Shown here: positions 9,301 through 19,457 of the stretch, piece after piece
Position numbering within the stretch: the first letter of the stretch is position 1
Layout of the letters: every line of letters begins with the position of its first letter
Assembly: GCA_948470475.1 (NCBI GenBank)
Contig: OX419341.1
Location: forward strand, 2,161,584 to 2,225,583
Reading direction: 5' to 3'
DNA length: 64,000 nucleotides
Source of the DNA: Galaxea fascicularis
Lineage: Eukaryota; Cnidaria; Anthozoa; Scleractinia; Euphylliidae
Notes under the pieces: generated by a model
Seen by the model: the letters and a program-made list of their open reading frames with translations, nothing else
What the model was told of the DNA's origin: nothing
Database searches by the model: none
Position numbers and translations under genes: made by a program

Positions 9301-11979
9301 TAATCAGGCCCTTAGATTTGGCGCGAACATTTTTTGGCGGTAAGTCGTTTTTAAAATGATTCTGTTTGCTCTGCTTCAGCATTTTGTTGGATTATTTTCC
9401 GCACTCATGCAACATCATGGGCTGCTATACCTTTATATTCTTTATAGAAAGAGGAATGTCGATCAATTTGTGGGTCATTTAGCGCTGAGGAAAAATTTAT
9501 TCGTGAGGGTTGAAAACCGGAACCGGAATAAGAAGGGACTTTGAACATTGCGTGTCACGCAAGAGTGAACCCCCCTCTAGGGGTATCCGAACATGTGCTT
9601 ATGGAAGGATTTTGTGAGACAAGTTTTGTAGATTCTAGAAGTGAACGAAAGACTAGACTCGCTCTAATTCTAAGAACACCTTCGTGTGTGATTTATTCAG
9701 AACGTATTCCATTCATTACAGTGAGGAAGTGTAAGGAGATGAAACTTCTACGACTCCGACGGAAGAAGCGATCAACAGCGATCAACGTGGGTCAGTGCGC
9801 ATGAGTAACGCTTTCTCCTTGTTGGTTCAGGGAGCCGAGCTGTCCAGGTGAACGCTATTGAATTTATCTCTCACCATCTACGCATGCTTAACTGCTAAAA
9901 AAAATAATAGCTGCTTTGCTCACTTCGATTCAGTAACGGACCATAACAGACCGGTCTCGTGTGAACGAAAGTGGCCCGTTCCAGGATCGGGTCGGATCTT
10001 TTGGGACCGGTCCCGTATGAACATTGTCTTCCCCACCCCCCCCCCCCACCCATAGACCAATCTTCTTTACCCCTATGTTAAGGCGCTTAATCGGTTATAG
10101 GCACTTGTTTATATTCTACCTTGAGATGGTGAATAAGGACAGCAAAATCCGCCAGTGCTTGTTCGGAAGTAAGGTATCCCAAATACTTTGGTCCCTAAAA
10201 GGGGGCAGTTAAAAATGAGCAGCGCGTCCAAAGTCTCTAATGTTACACTTTACTACTAAGCCTTGCGATTCAGGTCTACCCTACCCTACCTTTTTTCATT
10301 TTGAGGAGGAAAATTACGCGCTAAGCTGCGGCCACGAAGCGCGAAGCACCAAGAGCCTTCTGTTTTGGTTTTCAGGAATATTTATTTTCTCAACGGGCCT
10401 CTGGAGCCAGGGTAGGTTTACTCAAGTATAGAGAGGCAAGATGATTATAGTAACTATAGGTGGATTAAGTCTCTTCTTGTGTCAAATGGATATTTCAGTC
10501 AGGAGAAAGTTAATATAAAGCATTCAACAAACCTCGTAGGATTTTTCACCGAACGGTAATGACTTGCCATAGTATCTATGTTCGGCAAACACCAACATCG
10601 CTCCAAACTCTTTAGCACTGTCCCACATAAAACCCTGCAGAAACACATTGAATAGTTTCCGGTATGTTTAAATCTTGGCAGTGAGTTCGACACAGGGGCG
10701 TAGCCAGGATTTTTCCACTGATACGCACAATTTTCCAAATCTCTTACCCCCACCGCCGTCGCACATTTGGTGTGGAAAAACACCGTCTGTTGTTTTATCA
10801 ACATCACTGATTTCAAAGAAACAATCAGAGTTAAATGAATACAGAAGCAAATTGTGCTTTCTACTGAAATAGTTATCTTTAATTTATTTGCTTTTTTATT
10901 CATTTTTGTTTTGTTTATATTTTCTTTTATTTCAGGTAGGCACGTGCGTACTGTGCGTACAGGTAGCTACGCCTCTGCGACATGTATCTGAATTCTATCA
11001 CCAATTAAATAACAGTTGTTACCGTGTTATTAGCAAACCACGTGATGTCCCCTTCATTTCCAGTGTAAAAGAAGATGGGTCCACCTTTGTCCCAGTTTTT
11101 GGTGGCGACCAGATAACGTTGGAGGAAGGTTTGATTTGTTCGGAAATTGAAGTGGTCCAACTGCAGAATGGTTTAAAAGAAAAAGTTAGCGAAAGTCAAT
11201 CTCTCACTTCGTCTCCTCACACAACGCTTCCGTCTGTCGGTTTACTGGTGTATATGCCGTGAGTTCGTGTGAAAATTCTGATAAAAGTCAATTCAGATAC
11301 AGTCAACGCTCTCTGCTTGACATAAGTGTCCTTTCGAAAACAGTACCTAATTTACATCTGCTGTCTGAGTTAAGCCCGCCGCACACTTGAGGAAAGAGCT
11401 GAGCAAAATTCCTCGCGAAGCAGTTAGCTCAGCCGTTTCCTCACGTGTGCGGCAAATTTTCGGTGAGAAATTCGCCTCGCGAGGCGATAAAAAAATATCA
11501 AACATGTTTGATATTGTCCTCACGGCCTCGCGAGGCGAATTTCTCACCGAAAATTTGCCGCACACGTGAGGAAACGGCTGAGCTAACTGCCTCGCGAGGA
11601 ATTTTGCTCAGCTCTTTCCTCAAGTGTGCGGCGGGCTTTACTGTCAAAAAATCCGTCACCAGATAATAGTGTTGCGTGACAAAAATATGTTCAGGTCACG
11701 TTTACCCTGCTCGAGATCTACAACATATGTCTACATATTCTGTAAATTAATAACAATATAATCAAGCAATAGAATCCACTGAAGTTAAGAATTAACACTT
11801 GCCTTTTGGCGTATGGTTCTCGTCTCGTAATTACAGTACCGGCACATATGTCTCTTGGCGTGATGTCTAAAATCCCTACTCTGAGGGCGAGGGAATCGAG
11901 CTCGAAGTCGAAACGCTTCAGTTACAAACACAAATGCAAGAAAAACGAACACAATCCTACAAAATCCAACAAAAGCCAT
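3303..11979 (-). CDS. PRCP: Lysosomal Pro-X carboxypeptidase-like serine peptidase (family S28), complete, 14 exons
   Basis: Minus-strand exons: 11979-11803, 11160-11023, 10634-10533, 10194-10120, 7960-7903, 7799-7751, 7481-7427, 7000-6895, 6552-6436, 5824-5769, 5367-5203, 4752-4687, 4521-4400, 3576-3303. All phases agree and the sum is 1560 nt (519 residues plus stop), close to the roughly 500 residues usual for PRCP. Exon 1 encodes a hydrophobic signal peptide ([20 protein letters not shown]). Conserved blocks follow in order: [44 protein letters not shown], then AIGGSYGG with the nucleophile Ser181, SNGMLDPWS with Asp434, and GAHHLDLR with His459. The family cleaves a C-terminal residue after proline (for example in angiotensin II) in lysosomes or on secretion. 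The C-terminal tail is unusually basic. Intron 1 appears to start with GC (AAAAG|GCAAGT). The neighbouring DNAJA3 gene is convergent. The closest alternative is another S28 member (DPP7), but the details fit PRCP better. Confidence 0.95.
4185..4379. repeat. Dispersed repeat copy, PRCP final intron
   Basis: A diverged copy of the family at 49297-49485, recognised by 'gttaactcccagaagtgat', 'ggtcatgagaaaa' and a terminal 'gaagggttaaa'. It lies in the intron between PRCP exons 4521-4400 and 3576-3303. Confidence 0.45.
6296..6421. repeat. Perfect inverted-repeat MITE beside a PRCP splice donor
   Basis: Arms 6296-6344 and 6373-6421 are exact reverse complements of 49 nt (starting atgtcagtatctgggcaact) around a 28-nt spacer. 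The right arm ends 14 bp from the 3' end of PRCP exon 6552-6436. Perfect arms mean either recent insertion or gene conversion. Confidence 0.95.
7534..7707. repeat. GGAATCC-rich MITE with CCCCATGTAAGGTAA ends
   Basis: The termini CCCCATGTAAGGTAA and TTACCTTACATGGGG are inverted. The interior is a degenerate array of ggaatccggaatcc units. It lies in the PRCP intron between exons 7799-7751 and 7481-7427, which leaves short intron flanks. I recall very similar elements as abundant in scleractinian genomes. Confidence 0.9.
8020..8150. repeat. Partial copy related to the adjacent Harbinger-like element
   Basis: Starts TTA-GGGGCCGATTACATAAGCC and contains GGGCTGGCCCGGTTA, as does the element at 8151-9311, but it lacks a matching 3' end. 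It is probably an older copy truncated by, or rearranged with, the intact element that abuts it. Confidence 0.65.
8151..9311. mobile_element. Non-autonomous PIF/Harbinger-like DNA transposon, 1161 bp, TTA target duplication
   Basis: Terminal inverted repeats of about 100 bp start GGGCCTGATTACATGAGCCG (right end: complement with 'aggcgg'). They include 'gggatctcggcacgtttgtt' and 'caacaaaaatcaactccgcg'. Both ends are flanked by TTA (8148-8150 and 9312-9314), the three-base duplication typical of PIF/Harbinger and Tourist-type MITEs. The interior has no transposase-like frame. A short tandem array of 'tcgattggag' is at 8495-8533. The element lies in the 2.2-kb PRCP intron between exons 10194-10120 and 7960-7903. 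Class assignment is inference from end sequence and duplication length. Confidence 0.85.
8495..8533. repeat. Short tandem repeat, unit tcgattggag
   Basis: About four 10-base units inside the Harbinger-like element. Confidence 0.8.
11373..11637. mobile_element. 265-bp near-palindromic MITE, TTA target duplication
   Basis: The whole element folds on itself about position 11505 (atatcaaacatgtttgatat). Ends are AGCCCGCCGCACACTTGAGG and its complement. Flanks are TTA at 11370-11372 and 11638-11640. It contains repeated cctcgcgagg motifs. It sits in PRCP intron 1. The 3-bp duplication again suggests a Harbinger-type transposase acting in trans, but the ends differ from the 8151-9311 element, so it is a separate family. 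Confidence 0.9.
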
Positions 11980-14064
11980 CACGTTTTACTTGCATACCAG
12001 GCACTTGAATCTCTCGACTAACGGCGACTTGTGCGACCCTTCCTTGGCCGTCGGAATTATAAAGAAATTTTTTCACTTCGATTCCGGATCATATGTTATG
12101 CGTGTGATATCCTCGTGACCAGCATGAGTTTCTTTCTTTTTTTGTTGCAATATATGGCAACTCTCCTAGCGAGGTAATTTATTTTATGTCCTGTTAGATC
12201 TTGTTCTTTCCTGTCGATGAGGGAATTTGCGAAAGGAGTACTTCGTGCATTATTAATTTGGTTTTTCAGGTAGTTGTCGCTGTGTGGCTACTGAGCGTGT
12301 GGAATCTGGGCAGGTAGCAGCAGTCAGGAAGTGGTGCTTGGCCTCTCTTGACAGTATGTTTTTCACGTCTCCCCGGGGTGTGTGGCTTCTTTGTGACGAT
12401 TTGAAATTTGTGATTTGTGGATTTTTATGACTTTACTGCAAAGTAAAAAGGAGAAGACGCAAACTGTCCCGAACGCTTTTGACTTTTTTATGATGATGAT
12501 TTCCCTCTTTTATTAACTTCTAGTTTCTCTTAGCTTTCTATGCGAATGGGCCATGATGAATAGGACAATGGCAACATGATCACGGAGGCCTCGGTATAGG
12601 AGATTGCGAAATGGCCCGTTTGAACCAAGGTGGCAATTCAAAATCAAGGGGAGAATGAAGGGACCTGGAATCCAGCTGATAATATTACCCCTAGTTCCCA
12701 TCCAAAGGAGACCAAAACGTGTTGTTCCATTTCATATGTGGAGGCCGTAATGTGATGCCAACTTAACAGTTGTAACGTTACATGTCATACGAACAGAACG
12801 CAAAAAATACAGAGGGAAAGATCTCAGCAAAAAGTTTTTAAAAAAGGCTATCACCCCTAACGAAACCAGTTCTATATCGTTCAACTAATATTAAACAAAA
12901 CAGACAACATTTTGATCTTTCTCCGTGATATACAGAATCGTAGAAAAGGAAAGCGCAGTAGCCTTTATTTAAATTATACCAAACCCTACACCCTGATTAT
13001 AGGAAGTTAACTGCCTCTTCTTGGATCTAATCAGCACTTTTCTACAATACCGTACATTTCCTGGTCGGCTTTAAAACGTTCATGATACAAGATTTTAAAA
13101 AATAGCACCCTACCCTTTGCCTTACGAATATATTCGTGACCATGTATCCCCCGCCGCGACCTAACTGCCTCTTCTCGTCTCCCTCTTGGACCTAATCAAC
13201 ACTTTTCTACAATACCATACATTACATGGTCAAATGCATAAAGGTCATAGAATTATCAATTTCAATTCATACACTCGACGATTGTTGCTGTTAGCTTTGA
13301 GCTTTCAATTTGGATACTTTGTAGATCCAGGCAAGCTAGGAATGATTTGATCACTAAAAAAAAATTCTTGAGGAAACTATAACTTTTGTCGCTAAACAAG
13401 TTGAGAATTTCAACCAGCCTACCCGTCCACTTGAGGTCACAAGCAGTTTATGAGTTTCGATGTCTTACTAATATGAATAAGGTTCAAGGAATTGTAAATT
13501 CTGAGCGCTCTTTTTCAGATCGATCATGGTGAGTCACTAGATCATGCAAGTGGTTAAACAAAAAGGTGTGAAGCGAGTTTCAGACAGGAAAACTGGAGAA
13601 GTAAGTCTTCTCAGTGGGTCAAGATCGAACGAAACAGTTGTGGACGGGTGCACTATGGTAAAAACCTCATGATAGCAAAATAAAGTTGAAATATCCTAAA
13701 TGCAAGCTTTCTTTAAAGGACTCAACATAACGTGCGTAATCCGTGTTGTGCAAACCCTCAGGTATATCACTTACAGTAAATATCATGTATTTTAAGTGCG
13801 TGTTTCAATGCATGCATTTTAATCTTGATGGCAATAGTGTTCCAAATGGCGCAGTCGCGTAAACGAGAATAATAATGCAACGTTCATAAATAATTCTCAA
13901 AACTCGCTGACAGCCCCGAATACAAGTTAAACAAGTCCTAACTGAGTGCAGATCGCAACGGGCAACAAATGAAGTCCGCAGAATTGTTTACTTGACACCG
14001 AACAAAACTTCCCTCGTTTGAAAGGATCACTGAGCTTTGTAAGATAAATATCGCAGTCGGTTTA
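11980..14064. other. Intergenic region between PRCP (start) and the patatin gene (end)
   Basis: No coding exon is supported. The PRCP promoter should lie just above 11979, but I see no clear core element. A diverged direct duplication is present: 13009-13070 and 13160-13228 both contain 'aactgcctctt' and 'cacttttctacaatacc'. The rest is AT-rich unique-looking sequence. Confidence 0.5.
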
Positions 14065-17000
14065 TCACACTCCTGAACGGTAGTCACCTGAGCTTGTCAT
14101 CTCAACTTCGTGAACTGCGCCCAAAAACTCAGCGGCTTCAGCTTCCATGCATGCGTTATACCCTTCAGAATGGTATGCTCTGAACATGCGCGGGGTGAAG
14201 AACTGGTTTGCGGTGATGTGTTCTGGGAACATTCCACACATGGCGTTTGACAAACCTCGAAGTGAGCTGCCGTGACAACACTCGCAGCAGCAAAATGTTA
14301 AACTGTCTACTTCCTCTGCGTCTAGTTGTGGCCCAACTCCCCACTTGCCTGCTTCAAGATCAACGTCGATGTCACGCAATGCCTCTTTCCACGTCACGCG
14401 TTCCTGTTTCTTGATCCCTTTATTGGGATGTCTTGGAGCGAGAAGGAGAATTTCTCCCTCCCCAACTTTGGTTCCTGGTTCAAAAATCGAGTTCTTCTCA
14501 TAATATTGTACCTTACACCTGTAGGTAAAACAATTTTTCATGTTACACTGGTGCCTCAGTAGCTAAAGTAGTTATTGTATCTTACTCCAAGCAAGTGTTC
14601 GTTAAAATTTTGTTCTGTCAATAAGAAAAGGGCTGTAGCTCATGACTTGACGGAGTTGAAATCTGAAAATATATAATGTCACTTGACATGCATCGGTGCG
14701 CTCATCCTTGTAGAGACAAATGCGCACAAACTAATTACCGTTACTTTTTGCGGTTTAGGAATGTTATTGTGTTTGAAGTAAATAGCCAATCACGCGAGAG
14801 AAAACTAAACCTCAAAAAGTAACGGTAATTAGTTTGTGGTTTCATGTCGTTTCTGACCCGAAAAGTTGCCAATGGATACTATTTGCGTTCCCCTTGACAA
14901 CAACGTGGTTTCAACGGCAAAACTTGGGCGCCAAACTTCTCTCGGTCCAAACTCGACTGATAATCGTAGTATGTTCTCTTACATTAAATTGAGTGTTGTT
15001 GTTATTAAAGTATAGCTGGTCTTCTTACACGCACGTAACAACTTGACTATTAAGTTAAGAAATTTTTCTCTTAAAATTGAGCTGACCTGTAGGTTCTTGG
15101 TTGGTGACCAGGTGGCGTGTCAACAAACTGCTCTCTAATGTCTTCAATAGCATCTCGGCCATTCATTCCAATGAACGAGCAGTGGAGTTTCTCGCGCGCT
15201 AATGACAAGGCTGAGAGCAAACATTTACCCCATTCATCGTCCGCGAGTTTGTGACCACCGTCTGCCACAACGATCTTCGACAAACGCTTCTTCAAGAGCG
15301 GCAAGATGGCAAGATTTTCCATGTGACCACCGTCACTAAGACGAAGGACTGGGGGAGGGGAGGGTCCGTGATTACTCACATACATAATCTGCCTCATGTA
15401 TCGAACAAATGGCACGTGAACAATAAGCCATCTGTCGAGGAAAGAAAAAAGTGGTTGTTCAAAATCATAGTACATCAAAATTAAGCGTAAATGCCTGTTG
15501 ATAGGCTGAGCAACGCGACGACTAAGACAAGTTAAGGTAAGGGAGTGAAGTGGTAAGGGTGTGAATCAGATTATAGTAAGTTAATTTCTTGCATAATGCC
15601 GTCGATGAAACCTGCTTTCTCCAACGTAAAAACTTCGTAGGTACTATTAGCACGCTGTAAATGTGGTGTTTTGTCCACTAAGCGATCGTAGGCACCTATG
15701 GTAATTCAACATCTTGGTTAAGCCTATCTTGAAACTGTTCTTTATCATCAAGACGAGCCGGCAACAATTTCCTTCGGTGACATGAGCAGGAGCCTGGACT
15801 TCTTCTAGTTTGACTCGTCCATCGATTTTGTGGAGTTTAAAGTTTGAACAAGCGGTTCTTCAGCATATGTGCTGATCTGGTCGCAAGTTCTCTTTGTGCC
15901 ATTTTCAATAGATCTTTTGTATCGTTTGTTTTTCCTACTGAATGGAAATCCACAAAATTAATTCCTTTATTTAAACAGGGAGAACGTTCCGATTTAAATC
16001 AGAATTACCGCCCTATTTCTATGATTCCTGTTGTGGCTAAGGTCTTTGAGAGAATCGTACACAATCTATTTTATGAATATTTAACTGAAAATAATCTAAT
16101 TTCCTGTAATCGGTCAGGGTTTCGTTCACTTCGCTCCACTGCTACTGCCTTACTCGAAGCCACAGATAATTGGGCTTTTATTATCGATAAAGCTTTCGAC
16201 ACCGTCGATCACTCTATACTGCTATCTAAATTAAAAGCCTATGGTGTCGGAAGCAACTCGTCTAAATCATATTTGGATAATTATACGCAGAAATGCTTTG
16301 TAAATGGTTCTATCTTGGATAGCCCGTACCCGCTAACTTGCGGTATTCCTCAAGGTACAATCCTTAGATCTCTCCTCTTAATACTCTATATAAATGATCT
16401 ACCGAATTGTCTTCTTAATTCATATCGTAGAATGTATGCGGATGATACTCATTTGACTTTTGCCAGAACGATGTTGCGCATCCAGAGGAACGTAAGAACG
16501 ATGATCCAACTAAAATTACTGAATGGTTAACGGAAAATAAGCTCACTCTTAAAAAGTCAGAGACTGAGTTTATGTTGATTGGTTCAAGGCAAAAGTTAAA
16601 TACTTTTAGTAGACTCCCGTCTTTTACTATCAACAGTAATTCTATAAAACAAGTAGAATTTACGAATTTACTGTCACGTCAGCCGTTTCTGGCTACTAAC
16701 TGTAGCAAAATTGATTCACGCCGACTCTAAAACAATCAGAATTTGCATATCTAACAGAGCGATACCAATACCAGATATTCGATACCGGCGATATCGAGAA
16801 GAGATCGATCGGAAAAATATCGATACTAACGAGAAGTATCGATGCTTTCGATACTGTACGTGACCTGCCCACGATTGTCCCTGATGTTGTGTGTTCCCTG
16901 TTGTGTAATAATTGAGCAGGACTTTCTCTCGTTAATAAATTGAAAACTGACTTGTTTGTCTGTTGTTGCTGCAACTATAGAGCACTGGACAAGAATCCAT

Positions 17001-19424
17001 GTGCAATCACAGTGTCAGACAACGTTGTATTTGGTCAAGTAGATCCCGTGGCTTCTGAGTTGCCTTGATGGCGACACAGTATTGACATCGATATCGAGAA
17101 AAAAGAAAGTATCGTACTTAATATCGTATCGATTTAAAAAAAATGGTATCGGCCTATCCCTAAAATGAACCGTCACAGAGAACAAAGTGTACCTCGTTAG
17201 TTTCTCCAAGCATCCGGGAGTTGCGCTTCCAGTTTTAAGGGTGGAAATAACGATCAGTATGAGTAACATGATGAAAAACAGCAGCACTCCAATTCCGACC
17301 CACTTTTCGTCTTCATCCTTTTCCCCTCTAACAAAATATATCATTGGAAAGGTGACCAAGGGAAGGACACGGAACACCTCAATGAAATATGGAAGCGTCT
17401 GCAATGAAAAGAGAACAGGTAAGCGGTGTTAAAGACAAATGAACCGTTGGAAATGAAACGGTTAATGGGTCGCAACGGGGTCAGATTTAGTCATTTTCGG
17501 TACATGAAATCATAAAATTGTGTATATTTGAATTGAGACATTTATTCACGAAAATAGAGGGGTGAATGAAATAGCACGGCACTGTGGAAGAGAGGTTTTC
17601 GGCACCAAAAGACAAACTGTTTATGGTACTTTTAACATTAAAGTACTGTTCCTCCTATGAACTCTAGACAATATTATATAAAACCTTGGTTTTGTCAACG
17701 GAGTTGATAATGAAAATTTACCACCATAGAGGGATTCTAAGAATCTCCGTTGATTCTAAGAACTCCGTTGATAAAACCAAATTTATATGTACCAACTCCC
17801 CCACCAACGCACTGAGCGCCACAGATTCTTAACAAACTACCCCCTTTATATAAAACCGCCATTGTTAACTAAGATCAGCTGCGTGTGCTTACCCTCCAAA
17901 GACAGTTTTCCCTTTTCAAAGCCTCTTCATCGGAGACCATGGTAGATCCCATACCCAGTCCTAACACGACTTGTAGCTGCTTGAAGCCTTCCGCTGTCCG
18001 ATCGTAGGCACCCATGTTGCGCGCAACAGCGGCAGCTGATGTTGCCATGGCAGCTGACAAATCAATATCTTCTGGGTTGAGCTTATGCTGAAACTGTTCT
18101 TCGTCACTACGATGATCCAGGCGCTCAATTTCTTTCGGTGACATGATTAGGAGCTCGTACTTCTTGCTTTCTGACTCATCTTTGGACCATTCGTTTACCA
18201 CTATGTTTGACAAGTATTCGGGTTTGAGCCCCTCGAGATCCCCCAAGGTGAGTGGCCCAGATTCAGTATCACCCAGTGTCTGATGATCTGTTGAAGACAT
18301 GCAGGTTACCAGAAAAATATCCTCGCAGCCGATACCTGTGCAACCGCTAGCACCCACACTAGCGTCTGTGTAAAAAGCGAGCTGAAGCCGCCACCTTGGG
18401 GTAAAAACACGATATCGCATCGTAAATCTTCTAACTAAAGCGTTCACAAGTTAGTAATCTCGCGTTAAAAGGATGATTATGTCAAACTCGTACGTAAATC
18501 TTTTTTTTAAATCCTAATACAGAAATATCTTAAGCCCCATCATCCCCAAAAGCTTTTACTGGTAATAAAAATCTATCTGTCGTAAAATCCTTTGGGTTGA
18601 CATATTATGTATTGCGTTTTGTTGGAGTTCGCAACACCCATTCCTCCACTTTGGGACCAAACTCGAGTCTCAGAGACAGCAATTTAAGCACTACGACATA
18701 AGATACCCATGACGAAGACATAAAATGAATTTTAGCTGGCGTGAACAACCATTATACTTTTCCCTTTTTTTATTTTCATCATAATATTTCCTCAGAATGT
18801 GGATAAAATGACCGTCCTTATCATCCATAGTAACAAACGACAGGAGCGTAAATATTAATAAAACAACACTAGTACTGAATTATTATACTTGGAATTCGAC
18901 CCATACAAAGACATATTTTATCCTTCTGAATTCTAAAATCTCGGGACAATCGCCGTTTAATCAGTAAATAATATTATTATACCTCTCAGTTAGTACGCAC
19001 GCTGTGATTGGTCAATTTTGCGGGCCGTACTATACTGTACGGCCCGCTAAATTTGAAAGTTTTCTTTCTCGCACACTCGATTAACCTCAAAGATATAATA
19101 AATATCTTACTAACCTCGTTTTCTCGGTCCGTACTGTAAGTTACGGATCCTCGTTTTTCCCGTTGATTTATGGCCCGCGCGCTTCGCGCTTGAGCCATAA
19201 GTGAACGGGGAAAAACTCGGTCCGTAGCTTACAGTACGGACCTCAAACGCGGTTAGTAAGAGGTATATAACAAAAATAATAAAAATAATATAATCATAAT
19301 AATAATAATATGGTTTAACAGTGGACATCTACGTATTAGTGGCTCTTATCGTCCACTGTATCCAGATCGAATTGGAATTTGGAAAGTGTTGGTTTTTTCG
19401 GAGAGGGGAAAACCGGAGAACTCG

Positions 19425-19457
<33 letters not shown>

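Noticed and set aside
10888..11262. 124-codon plus-strand ORF with a hydrophobic start
   Set aside because: Its informative part is antisense to PRCP exon 11160-11023, which has clear S28 similarity.
14326..14562. Plus-strand ORF over the patatin C-terminal exon
   Set aside because: Antisense to exon 14518-14065, which joins the upstream exons in frame; no independent support.
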